NCBI GenBank assembly: GCA_002483445.1
Contig: DLHY01000120.1
Coordinates: 1-64,000, forward strand
DNA from: Blastocatellia bacterium UBA7656
GTDB lineage: Bacteria; Acidobacteriota; Blastocatellia; UBA7656
Direction: 5' to 3'
DNA length: 64,000 nt
Position numbers and translations under genes: made by a program. Below are positions 21,725 through 31,140 of this stretch, in pieces; position 1 is the first letter of the stretch, and each line of letters opens with the position of its first letter. The notes beneath the pieces were generated by a model. The model saw only the letters and a list, made by a program, of their open reading frames with translations. It made no database searches and was not told the DNA's origin.

Positions 21725-24103
21725 TCAGGGTGAGAATTCTGCAACGAGGATCAGCGCATTCGACAGGGTTCGAATCTCGACTCTGCGGATATTCGCGACC
21801 GGACGAAGTCGCGCGGGCAGCGGGAGCCTGCTCGATCCCGTCTCGCTGCTCCACTCGCGCTTGAGGCGGCCCGCGCCGTCAGCCGTGAAGTTGCCCAGCA
21901 GAACTCCGTCGACGAATATCCTGTAGGTCGCGCCCGACTCAAGATTGATCAACTCCACGCTGAATACCTCTTCACCCTCGCTCGTCGTCCTGGTTTTCGC
22001 TTTGCCTTCAGCGTCCGCGTCCGCGCCTGTGCGAATGAAATTTGCCTCTCTCGAAGACCCCGTCGTTCCGCCTCCGCCGCCATCGTCAGGGTCTATGCTG
22101 CCGGGTCGGAAGTCGCCCTGAAGGATGATCTCGCCCGTCAGATTTCTTATCTCGACGTGGCGGATGTTGACGGCTGGTCGGAGCGACTGAGGAAGCACCC
22201 GTCCGCTTGATCCGTCGCTTGTAAGCACGAGCCTGAAGTATCCGTCAGTGGAGAGGTCAGTCGGCAGGCTGATATTCACCCCATCGACTATGACCTGATG
22301 AAACTGTGCAGTGTTGAGTTTTTCTGCTTCCACCGTAAGCGTTTCGCGCAAGCCCGTGACCTCTATCTTCGCCTTGCCGCCGCTTCGCACTGCTGCGCTT
22401 ATCGGGTAAAGCTGCGCTTCCTTCTTGATCGGCGTCGTAGTGTTGAGTTGCCTGATGTCTCCTGCAAGCAGGACGCGGCTCGTCGAGTCCTGAGAAAACT
22501 CTCTCAACTCGATGTGGTTGATGCCCGTGACCGGATTGGGAATGCCTGACGCGGGAAAGTCTGGCGAATCGGTTGAAAAATAAAACTTGAGATAGCCGAG
22601 ATTGTTGGCCTGTCTTGCCTGACCTACCGTGACGCCATTGACCGAGAGGCGATAGGTTGTGCGCGGGTTAAGCTCGATGGCCTCGACTTCGAATTCCTGT
22701 TTCGAGCCATAGATGTTTATTTCCGCATGTCCTGAGCCGTAGGCGACTCCCGGCGCGCGCAAAAGCGCGGCTTCCGCGTGAAGATCGCGAATGGGCCGGG
22801 TGCAATCGGTGTTGAGGCATTCGAGCGCGCGAAGCAGATTCACCCGCCCGCGTCCGAGCCTGCCCTGATAGCCGGGATTTTTATCATCGATGAAGAAGGC
22901 AGTATCTTCGATGGCTTTTCTGATGTCGGGATGCTCAGGGTCGAGCGAATAAATGAGCGCGGCTTCGGCGACGGCGAACGGCGCGGCGAAAGATGTTCCG
23001 CTCCACATCGCATATTCCGACCCGCTGTCGCCTATGTATGAACTGATGAGTTGAACTCCCGGAGCGGATATATCGATATGCGGGCCGAAGTTTGAAAACG
23101 GCGCGCGATGGTCTGAAAGATCAGTTGCCGACACTCCCATCACGTCGGGCGAAGAGGAAGGATACTGCGGGGATTCGGAATTCTCGTTTCCCGAAGCCGC
23201 CACCATCACCGCGCCGCGATCACGAGCATAGTTGATAGCGTCGGTGAGCAGCGGAGAGACTATATTCGAGCCGAAGCTGAGATTGATAATATTAGCGCCG
23301 TTGTCTGCCGCGTACTTGATGGCCGAAGCGATATTGAATTCGTCGGTCACTCCGTCGGGAGGGAAAGCGCGAATCGGCATTATCCGGCATTCGGGAGCCA
23401 CCAGAGCTATCAGTCCGGCGATGAATGTGCCGTGTCCCGCGACGGTTTCTCTCGGGTCGCCCGACACCTCGCTCGGATCGTTGTCATTGCTGTAAAAGTC
23501 CCATCCGCGAAAATCATCAATCAGGCCGTCTTCATCGTTATCTATTCCGTCGCCCGCGATGTCGGCTTTGGGTCGGTCGTCTATCCAGAGATGCGGCTGA
23601 AGCGCCTGATGATTGAAGTTGACCCCCGTATCGATGATGGCGACGACCGCGCCCTTGCCCATAGATCGCGCGCGCACCTGAGCGAGTTGGAGGAGATCGA
23701 ATAGCTGCTGCTGTCCTCGAAAATCAGCCTGAGTTTTTCCCGGAGTGGCAAAGCCGTCGGGGAATCCGAAAATCGTTCGCGCGAAGGCGACCACGTTGGT
23801 GACAGTCGGGTTGAGCGACGCGCTCAAAACGTCAGGGTCGCGCTCAAGCTTCTTGCGAAACTTGGTTTCCTTTTTTCCATTCGGGGTGCGCAGCAGATAA
23901 AAATTCGTCCCGTAGAGCCGCTGCTTCGTGGTCGTCCTGATTCGCGCATTGACGTCATCAATCGATGCGCCCGGCTCGATCTCTACCACTACTTCGCCTT
24001 TTCGGTACTGGCGCGGAGGCTCCTGACTCTGCGCGCCCGATGGAAGTGAAACCGTAAGGGTGACGGCAAGGCTTACGATCAGAAAAGCTTTTTTCAGCTT
24101 CAT
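21725..24103 (-). CDS. secreted subtilisin-like (S8) serine protease with C-terminal repeat domains
   Basis: About 792 residues from ATG 24103 (GAGGAATA upstream); longer frames upstream have no ribosome site. A signal peptide is followed by a propeptide-like region (about 30-110) and a subtilase domain with Asp158 (VAIIDTG), His224 (AGHGTFIAG), Asn306 (AASGN) and Ser371 (SGTSFAAP). An acidic DGIDNDEDGLIDD loop may bind calcium. The C-terminal 350 residues hold three similar modules, each with a ...A.A.L...T.Y.I.VDGV.LG pattern and a ...VRHVEIR end, probably beta-rich adhesion or inhibitor-like domains. It lies 93 bp downstream of the CHAT gene and may be the executioner protease of that cluster. 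Confidence 0.9.
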   Translation of the reverse strand: MKLKKAFLIVSLAVTLTVSLPSGAQSQEPPRQYRKGEVVVEIEPGASIDDVNARIRTTTKQRLYGTNFYLLRTPNGKKETKFRKKLERDPDVLSASLNPTVTNVVAFARTIFGFPDGFATPGKTQADFRGQQQLFDLLQLAQVRARSMGKGAVVAIIDTGVNFNHQALQPHLWIDDRPKADIAGDGIDNDEDGLIDDFRGWDFYSNDNDPSEVSGDPRETVAGHGTFIAGLIALVAPECRIMPIRAFPPDGVTDEFNIASAIKYAADNGANIINLSFGSNIVSPLLTDAINYARDRGAVMVAASGNENSESPQYPSSSPDVMGVSATDLSDHRAPFSNFGPHIDISAPGVQLISSYIGDSGSEYAMWSGTSFAAPFAVAEAALIYSLDPEHPDIRKAIEDTAFFIDDKNPGYQGRLGRGRVNLLRALECLNTDCTRPIRDLHAEAALLRAPGVAYGSGHAEINIYGSKQEFEVEAIELNPRTTYRLSVNGVTVGQARQANNLGYLKFYFSTDSPDFPASGIPNPVTGINHIELREFSQDSTSRVLLAGDIRQLNTTTPIKKEAQLYPISAAVRSGGKAKIEVTGLRETLTVEAEKLNTAQFHQVIVDGVNISLPTDLSTDGYFRLVLTSDGSSGRVLPQSLRPAVNIRHVEIRNLTGEIILQGDFRPGSIDPDDGGGGGTTGSSREANFIRTGADADAEGKAKTRTTSEGEEVFSVELINLESGATYRIFVDGVLLGNFTADGAGRLKREWSSETGSSRLPLPARLRPVANIRRVEIRTLSNALILVAEFSP

Positions 24104-24196
24104 AATATTATTCCTCACTGCTAATGGTGAAAACTCCACTTTTTGAAACTCAAACCCCCATTCAATCATAAAGCTGCAAGACACGTGCCGAAAGAC

Positions 24197-27091
24197 TTAT
24201 ATGGGATTTCCCATCAGCACGAACGGCGCCCAGTAATAAGGATGTCCGTAATCATCCCTGATTTTCAGTTGCGCCTTTCTGAGCGCGCTTCTTTTGCTCT
24301 CGCCCAGGCTTATCAGGCGATACATCTCGCGCATAAGCTCGGCGGTTGAAGTGTCGCTTACGGCCCAAAGACTTGCCACGAGCGAAGGAGCGCCGGCGTA
24401 CAAAAATCCGCGCATCAATCCGTGAAGCTCATCGCCCGGAAACACCATGTTGACGCCCGTGTGACAGGCCGAAAGCGTGACCATCTCGGCCTCAAGTCGC
24501 AGATCGAGCAGGCTGTAAAAATTCAGGGGCGAATCGGCCAGCTTCAAAAACGAGAACATCGGATTGTCACGACGAAAATAACCGTGCGAAGCGAGGTGCA
24601 GAAACCGCGCATCGGGCGCGAACCGGAAAAGATTCTCTCGCGTCGCGTCATCGCCCGTCAGAGTGACTGAATCGGGAAAGAGCGATCCGAGCGCGCGTAT
24701 CTCATCGGCTATGTGAGGGGTGTCGCGATGTGTCACGCCCAGCGCGATCAATCGGCCCGGCGATCCGTTTCTTTGATTGCGACGGGCGCGACAGAGCTTG
24801 AGAACCGCCGCGCTGGGGGCGTAAGAAATCTCGAAACGGTCTACGAGATATCGGCCGCCATCGCGCAGCGCGTGAAAAGGAACATAATGCAAAGCGCCGT
24901 GAGGTATGACTATGACGCGCTCGTTTTCGATCATCGGCGCAAGCGGCGCGAAAACCATCGAGCCTAGTCGCGCAAGATAATCATCAGTCGCCCGCTTCAA
25001 CTGGCCCAGGTACGAATCGACATAGCGGGAACCTAAGTTGAATTTTTCTATCTGAAACCTGAAAGCAGCGAGCAACTGCTCGACCGCGCGTCGGGAAGCG
25101 ATCCCGCGGGCGAGGCGCACTCGCTCGCGCGTGGCGACGAAGGCCGATATTTCATCTCCGGTGATGAAATATTCGATTGCCGTCTCATCGGCTTCCAGAG
25201 CCGATTGCAGGTCACGGGCCGAGGCCGCCTGCATCAGTTGAATCTCGGCGAAAGCCGAGCCTTCCGATTCGAGGCGGCTGAAAAGTTGCGCGATCTGTTT
25301 TTCGCAGCGGCTCACTTCCCGCCGGTAGCGGTCGGCAACAGTCGCGTTGCGCTGATTGCCTTTATCGTCTTCGAGTCCGGCGCGAGAGTTGTACCAGTTG
25401 AGGTCTTCGATCAGTTTGAGGAGCCGCGCTCTGGTTTCGGCTTCCGGGCTTCGTTCTGTTGTCGAGTTGTCGGGCATGGCTTCGCGCAGATATCGCGCCA
25501 ACAGGTCGGCGAGCGCGCGGGATTTCGATGACTCGACCAGCCGGAAAGCTTCTTCGATCAAAGCCTCGCTTTCTTCATCGAGACACGCGCTGATGGCGTC
25601 TTCATAGACTTCCATCTTGTCGCGCAGAAAGGTGGCCTTGAATTCATCCGATATTATTCCGCCGCGCATTCGCTCGATGACTTCGGCTGCGTGGCGAAAG
25701 CTTTCCAGAGCGAACTTACGCCGTCCGCGATCTCGCTCTATGCGCCCCAGGAGGTGATGGCATTGATAAACCAGAGCGGAAGCGAATGAACCTTCCACCC
25801 CTCGCAAAGCGGCCCGCGCCATCCGCGCCGCTTTCGGCAGGTCGCCCGTTTCATAAGCCGCCCGCGCAATGATGAGTCGTGAGTATGCGGATTTGATCGG
25901 CAATTTTTGTCGGGCGAATACGCGAAGAGCGGCTGCTCCGCGGCGCAAAGCCGTTGCTCCATCACCGTCCCTGAGCGCGAGTTCCGCAAGATAACTGTCG
26001 GTGAGCGCCGTGAAAGTTGTGTTGCCGGTTCGGTCGAACACCGCGCGAGCCTCTTTCAATCCGCTCGCCGCCTGCTCGAATTTGCGCGATCCCATAGCCG
26101 CAATCGCTCCCACCAGGGCGGCTTTGGCTGAATCGTAAATCATCCCCAACTCGGAGAAACTCGCGTGAGCCTGAGCCGCGCTTTCAATCGCGTCATCGAA
26201 CGCATTGAGCGCAAGCAGTATTTCGGCTATTTCCAGATTACAGCTTGCGACCAGTTGAGGGCTTCCGAGTTGAGCCAGTTGATCGCGCGCCTGATAGTAA
26301 GTCGTCAGCGCGACGTTGTAGCTGCCTCGCAGGAATTGGAGATAGGCTTTATGAAAACGCGCGCCCGCAGCGTGCAGAAATTGTCCTGTTCTATCCCACA
26401 CGTCGGCGGCGCTGTCGAGCAGCAGCATAGCTTCATCGGGGCGATCCGTGTCAGTGAATATATTCGAGCGGCTGAAATCGACCATCGCTCGCATGGAGTC
26501 GTCGCCGGATTGAGAGAAAATCTCTCTCGCCCGGTCATAATGTTCGAGAGCTTTTTTATAATGGTCGCGGCGGTAGTGAATATGGCCGACATTGGTTTCG
26601 AACTGCGCGAGATGAACCGCATCTCCGCCCGCCAGCGCGCGGCGAACAGCGCGCGAGGCGCGAAGCGCGTCATCGTATCGCGCCAGAAGCACAAGTTCGG
26701 TCAACTGCTGCATCTGTATGAAGGCCGCTTCCCGCGAAAGTCTGGCCGCGCGCATCGCGCTTATCGCAAGGTCGTAAAGCGCGCTGGCCTCGGCGTGATG
26801 ACCAGTGTAACTCAATGCGCGACCGCGACTCGCCTGAGCGAAAGCTTTAGACACAGGATCGCCGACGAGATCAGCCAGTTGCTCCGTTCGGTCGACTAAT
26901 CGACCCGCTGCATTGAGATCGCAGCCGACCAGTCGATCCACTTCCGCTTTGAGCGCGGCCATCTGTTGCCATTCGATGCGCCCGCCCTGCTCATGAAGGA
27001 AGGCATCGGCGCTTTCGGCGCTCATCAGTTTGTCTGCCAGTGTGCTGCTCACGTTTATCGCTCTTAAAAAAACCGATGTAGCGCAAGACAC
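24197..27091 (-). CDS. TPR-CHAT protein (caspase-fold protease)
   Basis: Up to 964 residues. The first two thirds are tetratricopeptide-like helical repeats (for example AHLAQFETNVGHIHYRRDHYKKALEHYDRA split across repeats). The C-terminus (about 660-964) is a CHAT domain, the separase-like caspase fold, with catalytic His in HLASHGYF (near 835) and Cys in LSACHTG (near 875), then GDELHGLMRGFLYAGAPSLVASLW. CHAT proteases cleave specific partner proteins, as in gRAMP-Csx29. The start is uncertain: GTG 27091, GTG 27052 (AAGAG upstream) and ATG 27025 are all possible. Upstream lies a zinc-finger anti-sigma-like gene 41 bp away, downstream a subtilisin-like protease, so a proteolytic signalling module is plausible. 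Confidence 0.9.
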   Translation of the reverse strand: MSCATSVFLRAINVSSTLADKLMSAESADAFLHEQGGRIEWQQMAALKAEVDRLVGCDLNAAGRLVDRTEQLADLVGDPVSKAFAQASRGRALSYTGHHAEASALYDLAISAMRAARLSREAAFIQMQQLTELVLLARYDDALRASRAVRRALAGGDAVHLAQFETNVGHIHYRRDHYKKALEHYDRAREIFSQSGDDSMRAMVDFSRSNIFTDTDRPDEAMLLLDSAADVWDRTGQFLHAAGARFHKAYLQFLRGSYNVALTTYYQARDQLAQLGSPQLVASCNLEIAEILLALNAFDDAIESAAQAHASFSELGMIYDSAKAALVGAIAAMGSRKFEQAASGLKEARAVFDRTGNTTFTALTDSYLAELALRDGDGATALRRGAAALRVFARQKLPIKSAYSRLIIARAAYETGDLPKAARMARAALRGVEGSFASALVYQCHHLLGRIERDRGRRKFALESFRHAAEVIERMRGGIISDEFKATFLRDKMEVYEDAISACLDEESEALIEEAFRLVESSKSRALADLLARYLREAMPDNSTTERSPEAETRARLLKLIEDLNWYNSRAGLEDDKGNQRNATVADRYRREVSRCEKQIAQLFSRLESEGSAFAEIQLMQAASARDLQSALEADETAIEYFITGDEISAFVATRERVRLARGIASRRAVEQLLAAFRFQIEKFNLGSRYVDSYLGQLKRATDDYLARLGSMVFAPLAPMIENERVIVIPHGALHYVPFHALRDGGRYLVDRFEISYAPSAAVLKLCRARRNQRNGSPGRLIALGVTHRDTPHIADEIRALGSLFPDSVTLTGDDATRENLFRFAPDARFLHLASHGYFRRDNPMFSFLKLADSPLNFYSLLDLRLEAEMVTLSACHTGVNMVFPGDELHGLMRGFLYAGAPSLVASLWAVSDTSTAELMREMYRLISLGESKRSALRKAQLKIRDDYGHPYYWAPFVLMGNPI

Positions 27092-27132
27092 GCCCGCGCT
27101 ACAGTTCTTATGCTCGACTTTATTTCCGGTCG

Positions 27133-27756
27133 TCAGTTCAACTGCGCGACGGGAAGTCCGGCGACAGTTATGCTCACGTCCACGAGATCGATCCTCAAAT
27201 CATATTCCCCGAAATCGACTTCGTTGATGCTGAATTCTCCGGTCTCGCTCGTCAAAGTCGAGCGCACGGTCTCGCCTTCGCGGATGAGATCGAGCGGAAT
27301 GCGCGAGACGGATTCGAACTCGGTATCGTCCTTGCGGAGAATCTGTCCCACCAGACCTGCGCGCGGCTCTTCCGACAGGCTGATCTGCACATCGATGCTG
27401 TAGTTGTCCGCCTCATAGAGCAACTGACGATTCATAGTCTCGGTCGAGCGAACTCCCGCCACTGCCGGTTGAGCCTGAGAGTCGAATATGAGCGACGCGA
27501 CCAGTCGTCCGAGTTTTTCTTTCAGACCTGACTGAGAGCGTCGCGTTTCAAAGAGCCTGATCGCGCGTCGGGCGACCCACGAGGGCGGCTCTATCATATC
27601 GTCGCTTGCGGCAATCGTTCGGACTTTCTCATACCATTGTCCGACCGCCGCGCACCGCTCACACCCTTCGAGATGCGTTTTGACGAAACCGGCCTCGGCG
27701 CTGGCGATCTGGCCGTCGAGGTAATCAATGAGTTTTTCAAATATGGGGCAATTCAT
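27133..27756 (-). CDS. zinc-finger anti-sigma-like protein
   Basis: About 207 residues from ATG 27756 (GTGAGAAAC upstream). The N-terminus has a zf-HC2/ZAS motif: MNCPIFEKLIDYLDG then H..GC..C in THLEGCERCA, the zinc-binding head that holds ECF sigma factors. There is no membrane helix. The C-terminal half (about 90-207) is beta-rich and ends in a segment like a carboxypeptidase-regulatory or Ig-like fold (SETGEFSINEVDFGEYDLRIDL). It is not next to a sigma gene but lies within the same minus-strand series as two ECF sigma factors and the CHAT gene. It probably senses a signal and frees the sigma factor; cleavage by CHAT is a hypothesis. Confidence 0.75.
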   Translation of the reverse strand: MNCPIFEKLIDYLDGQIASAEAGFVKTHLEGCERCAAVGQWYEKVRTIAASDDMIEPPSWVARRAIRLFETRRSQSGLKEKLGRLVASLIFDSQAQPAVAGVRSTETMNRQLLYEADNYSIDVQISLSEEPRAGLVGQILRKDDTEFESVSRIPLDLIREGETVRSTLTSETGEFSINEVDFGEYDLRIDLVDVSITVAGLPVAQLN

Positions 27757-27810
27757 TTTGTTTCTCACTCCTGTTGTTGCAGCGCAAGTCGCGCCTTGCT
27801 TCGATCCGAG

Positions 27811-27852
27811 CGGGCGCTCGGCCACGATGACCGAGCGCCCGGTTTTATTTTA
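27811..27852 (+). terminator. strong terminator-like hairpin in antisense orientation
   Basis: CGGGCGCTCGG (27811-27821) pairs perfectly with CCGAGCGCCCG (27831-27841) around a 9-base loop and is followed on the plus strand by GTTTTATTTTA. Both flanking genes run on the minus strand, so the T-run faces the wrong way for them; it would stop plus-strand (antisense) transcription entering the repeat gene. Confidence 0.65.
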
Positions 27853-27854
27853 CC

Positions 27855-30302
27855 CTATCGCCGCGTCGCCTGAATCGCCAATGCGTTCAGAGTTTCGCGG
27901 CAGAACCTCGCTTCAACCTTCATGCCTGCCAGCAGGTCTTGCAATCGGGCAGGCTGATCGTTGATTTTTATTTCAGTGCTGTTGGTCACGTTCAAAGTCA
28001 CCTGCTCGCCGCTTGCAGTCACGATCGTGACGCTGTGACCTTCGACATCGAGGCGGGCAATCGCGCCTTCGACTCGCGCGATGGTGCAATCTCCGCCTCC
28101 GCTCAACGCGACAACGGCCAGCGCCTCAGATGTCTCACGACAGAACCGGGCCGCCGCTCTCATCCCCTGCTGCAAATCGGCGAGACGCGCAGGGCGACCA
28201 TCGAGAGTGATTTCGGTCCGATTGGTGATGTTGAGCGTGACCTGTTCGCCGCCCGACGTGGCGATTACGAGTTTGCCATCCTCGATGCCGACACGAGCAA
28301 TCGCGCCTTCGACGCCTGCTGCTGTGCAATCTCCGCCTCCGCTCAACGCGGCGATGGCGAGCGCGTTCTTCGTGTCGCGGCAGAACCGCACAGCCGCTCT
28401 CATCCCGACTCTAAGATCATTGAGTCGCGCCGGACGGCCATCAATAGTGATCTCAGTCCGCTCGACGACGTTGAGTACAACTGCCTCGCTGCTGCCGAGT
28501 GGCGTTATCGCCACCATTTTCGCATCGAGGTCTATGCGCGTGATTTCTCCCTGAACTCCTTCGACCTGACACTCGTCACGGCTCGTCGCTATGACAGCCA
28601 GGGCGTCGAGGCTCTCGCGGCAGAATCGCGCGGTCACTTTCATTCCCGGTTGCAGGTCAGCGAGTCGGGCAGGGCGACCGTCGAGCGCGATCTCAGTGCG
28701 ATTGGTGATGTTGAGCGTCAAGTGATCGCCTTCGCCTTCCGGGTCGATTGCAAGATGTTGGCCTTCCACATCCACGCGCTCTACTTCTCCGCTCACACCC
28801 GCGACGGTGCATTCCTCTGCGCTCGTCGCAGCGATGAACAGCGCGACGGAAGTCTCGCGGCACACTCGCGCGTGAACTCTCATGCCTGCCTGCAAATCAG
28901 AGAGTCTCGCAGGCTGACCGTTGAGCGTGATTTCAGTCCGGGGAGTCACATTCAAAGTCGCAAGCTCGCCGTTTGCAAGCGCGACAACCAGCGTGCTGGT
29001 GTCGAGGTGAACTCGCGCAACCGCGCCTTCGACTGCGACTACGGTGCATTCGTCGCCACCGTCGCGCGCCGCCACTCCGAGAGCGTTGAGAGTTTCGCGG
29101 CAGAACCTCGCGCCGACTTTCATTCCGGGCAACAGTTCAGAGAGTCGCGCGGGGCGACCATTGAGCGTGATTTCAGTGCGCTCGGTTATATTGAGCGTCA
29201 CTTGAGGGTCATCGCCCTGTGGGTCAATTGTGAGCGTTTTGGCTTCCACCTCGACGCGCGTGATCTCGCCCGTCACGCCGACGACTGTGCAATCTGTCGA
29301 GCCTTCAGTCCTCGCATCGATTCTTTCAGCAACCAGAGAGGCGAGGTTGTAAACGGCTCTCGCGGACATTCCCGCCTGCAAACGATCAAGCGAAGCCGCC
29401 TCGCCATTGATCGTTATCTGGGTAGAATGGACGACCTGCAATTCGACCGCTGCTGAATCCGTGAGCGGAGCGATTGTGACGGTCGCTCTTTCCAGATTCA
29501 CCGCTCTGATATGGCCGAGTATTTCGAGCAGGGAAGCGGCATCTATCCTTCGAGCGTTATGGCTGCTCTCGTCGAAGCTTGCCCGGACGTGATAACCTGC
29601 CGCGAGATCAGATAGAGTCGCGGGCCTTCCATTGAGTCCGATGAAGGTGCCTTCGACCACGTTGAGCGTGACGAGAGCATCGCCTGAGAGCGGATCGATA
29701 GCAACTGTTTTCTCTTCCGCGTTGACGGCGCGAATCACTCCGCGTATTTCGGCGAGAGATTCCGCGCTCACTGACACGGCTTCCGTCGAGCCTTCGCGTC
29801 GGAGCGCGACGACGCCGAAGCCGGAAGCCATCTCCTCAAGCGATGCGGGCCTTTGGTCGAGCGTGAGCGCGGTTGCCGATGTGATTGTGAGTCTCACCGG
29901 CTCGCTTTCGGCAAGGGGATTTATAACAACAGTGCTTGATGAAGCATCGACCCCGCTGAAGGTTCCGTCTACTCTCGCCAGCGGCGCGCGTTCCTCTCCG
30001 CGCGCATCGATCTTCGAGGCGGCGAGCGAACGGGAATCATATTTAGCAGTGGCTTTATCTCCGGCCATCAGGTCGTGAAGTCGGGCGGGCTGGCCGTTGC
30101 GGGTTATTTCAGTTCGGTCTGTGACGTTGAGGGTTACGGGTTCGCCTTCGCGTTTGGCTATGGTGACGAGTCCGCGATTGAGGTCTACTGATCTAATGGC
30201 GCCTTTGACTCTGGACTGTCCTGCTTCCGTAGTGACGGGTATGGACAGAAGCAGTCCCCAAATCAGGAATGTGGCTGTCAATATGCTTGTTATTTTTTTC
30301 AT
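27855..30302 (-). CDS. secreted protein of ten tandem DUF5666-like repeats
   Basis: 815 residues. A signal peptide (about 1-27) is followed by ten repeats of roughly 75-82 residues that fill the rest. Each repeat reads like V.G.I..V......V.I.P......VTLN, T.RTEI.LNGRPA.L.DL..GM, then ..ARFCRETLNALA, resembling DUF5666 small beta-barrels. Repeats 5-10 are most alike and add paired Cys (FCRET and ECTV or DCTV), probably disulfides. The closely repeated DNA could recombine and change copy number. The gene lies between an ECF sigma gene 71 bp upstream and the anti-sigma-like gene downstream. It may be a surface or periplasmic sensor or substrate; no enzymatic motif is present. Confidence 0.85.
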   Translation of the reverse strand: MKKITSILTATFLIWGLLLSIPVTTEAGQSRVKGAIRSVDLNRGLVTIAKREGEPVTLNVTDRTEITRNGQPARLHDLMAGDKATAKYDSRSLAASKIDARGEERAPLARVDGTFSGVDASSSTVVINPLAESEPVRLTITSATALTLDQRPASLEEMASGFGVVALRREGSTEAVSVSAESLAEIRGVIRAVNAEEKTVAIDPLSGDALVTLNVVEGTFIGLNGRPATLSDLAAGYHVRASFDESSHNARRIDAASLLEILGHIRAVNLERATVTIAPLTDSAAVELQVVHSTQITINGEAASLDRLQAGMSARAVYNLASLVAERIDARTEGSTDCTVVGVTGEITRVEVEAKTLTIDPQGDDPQVTLNITERTEITLNGRPARLSELLPGMKVGARFCRETLNALGVAARDGGDECTVVAVEGAVARVHLDTSTLVVALANGELATLNVTPRTEITLNGQPARLSDLQAGMRVHARVCRETSVALFIAATSAEECTVAGVSGEVERVDVEGQHLAIDPEGEGDHLTLNITNRTEIALDGRPARLADLQPGMKVTARFCRESLDALAVIATSRDECQVEGVQGEITRIDLDAKMVAITPLGSSEAVVLNVVERTEITIDGRPARLNDLRVGMRAAVRFCRDTKNALAIAALSGGGDCTAAGVEGAIARVGIEDGKLVIATSGGEQVTLNITNRTEITLDGRPARLADLQQGMRAAARFCRETSEALAVVALSGGGDCTIARVEGAIARLDVEGHSVTIVTASGEQVTLNVTNSTEIKINDQPARLQDLLAGMKVEARFCRETLNALAIQATRR

Positions 30303-30373
30303 TCTCTAATCTCCTTCTCTCGTAAGGGGAGGACACTCTGGTAGAGAAGAGAAGCGGGTGGAAAATACATACT

Positions 30374-30985
30374 TTAGAGCTTGTCGGCGAGAATTTTTTT
30401 GAGCTTTTCGAGGCAGCGGGCGCGCGTCGGCCCGATTGAAGAGACGGGGATTTTTATGCGGCTTGCTATGTCGGCGTAGCTCAGTTCATCTTTCTGATAA
30501 AAAAGCATTCGAATCAACTTGGAGCATCTTTCGGGCAGGGCGGCTATCGAATCGCGGACTATCTGCTGCTGCTGAAGTTCCTGCAACTGCTCATCCGCCA
30601 GCGGCACGCGGTCGGGAATTTCCAGCGAGTGATCCGAGTCTTCATCCCTGCCGTGGCTGTCTGAAGGATTATCGCGTCGCTGCCGGTTTGCGACTCTCCA
30701 GCACTCGCGGGTCGTCGTGGTGATGAGCCACGAGACTATCTTTTCGTGATCGCGCAGAGCCGAGAGGCTTTCAAGCAGTTTGAGGCAGACGGATTGAAAA
30801 ATATCGGCTGAGTCATCGGGCGATAGCCTCGCCTTGACGGGGATGGAATAGATTAGTCGCTGATAGCGCGTGATGAGCGCTTCCCACGCCTGATGGTGAC
30901 CTTCGAGACAGGCGGCCACAAGTTCACGGTCTTCGCGGCGGGCGAAGTCATCATTCATGTCTGTTCTGGTTTGATCCGCCTCCAC
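30374..30985 (-). CDS. ECF-type RNA polymerase sigma factor
   Basis: Up to 203 residues. Region 2 (AWEALITRYQRLIYSIP ... DIFQSVCLKLLE) and region 4 (IAALPERCSKLIRMLFYQ ... SYADIASRIKIPVSSIGPTRARCLEKLKKIL) are clear, with no region 1 or 3, as in ECF sigma factors. The SIGPTRARCLEKL helix-turn-helix resembles sigma factors I associate with CHAT or subtilase neighbourhoods. Start choice: GTG 30985 has AGGG seven bases before it, while ATG 30958 is nine codons later with a poorer site. It probably directs transcription of the repeat, anti-sigma, CHAT and protease genes downstream, in which case the series would be self-activating. Confidence 0.88.
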   Translation of the reverse strand: MEADQTRTDMNDDFARREDRELVAACLEGHHQAWEALITRYQRLIYSIPVKARLSPDDSADIFQSVCLKLLESLSALRDHEKIVSWLITTTTRECWRVANRQRRDNPSDSHGRDEDSDHSLEIPDRVPLADEQLQELQQQQIVRDSIAALPERCSKLIRMLFYQKDELSYADIASRIKIPVSSIGPTRARCLEKLKKILADKL

Positions 30986-31075
30986 TCTTTTCCCTCAGAG
31001 CCAGCCCATGCTAACAGATGGAGAGTTGCAAAGGGTAGAGTTTTGAGCGCGGAAACTGAGTTGTAAGAAAAATTT

Positions 31076-31105
31076 AAGGCTGGAGGTTGCGAGACCTCCA
31101 GCCTT
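31076..31105 (-). terminator. rho-independent terminator between the two sigma genes
   Basis: AAGGCTGGAGGT (31076-31087) pairs perfectly with ACCTCCAGCCTT (31094-31105). On the minus strand the hairpin is followed by AAATTTTTC. It lies 35 bp past the stop of the upstream sigma gene, so the two sigma genes are separate units. Confidence 0.85.
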
Positions 31106-31140
31106 TGAAGGAAGCACCTTGGAGGAAGTAATCAGTCGGT

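Noticed and set aside
21765..21785. GGTTCGAATC, resembling a tRNA T-arm
   Set aside because: It lies inside the coding region of the S8 protease and no acceptor stem, anticodon arm or D-arm can be built around it.
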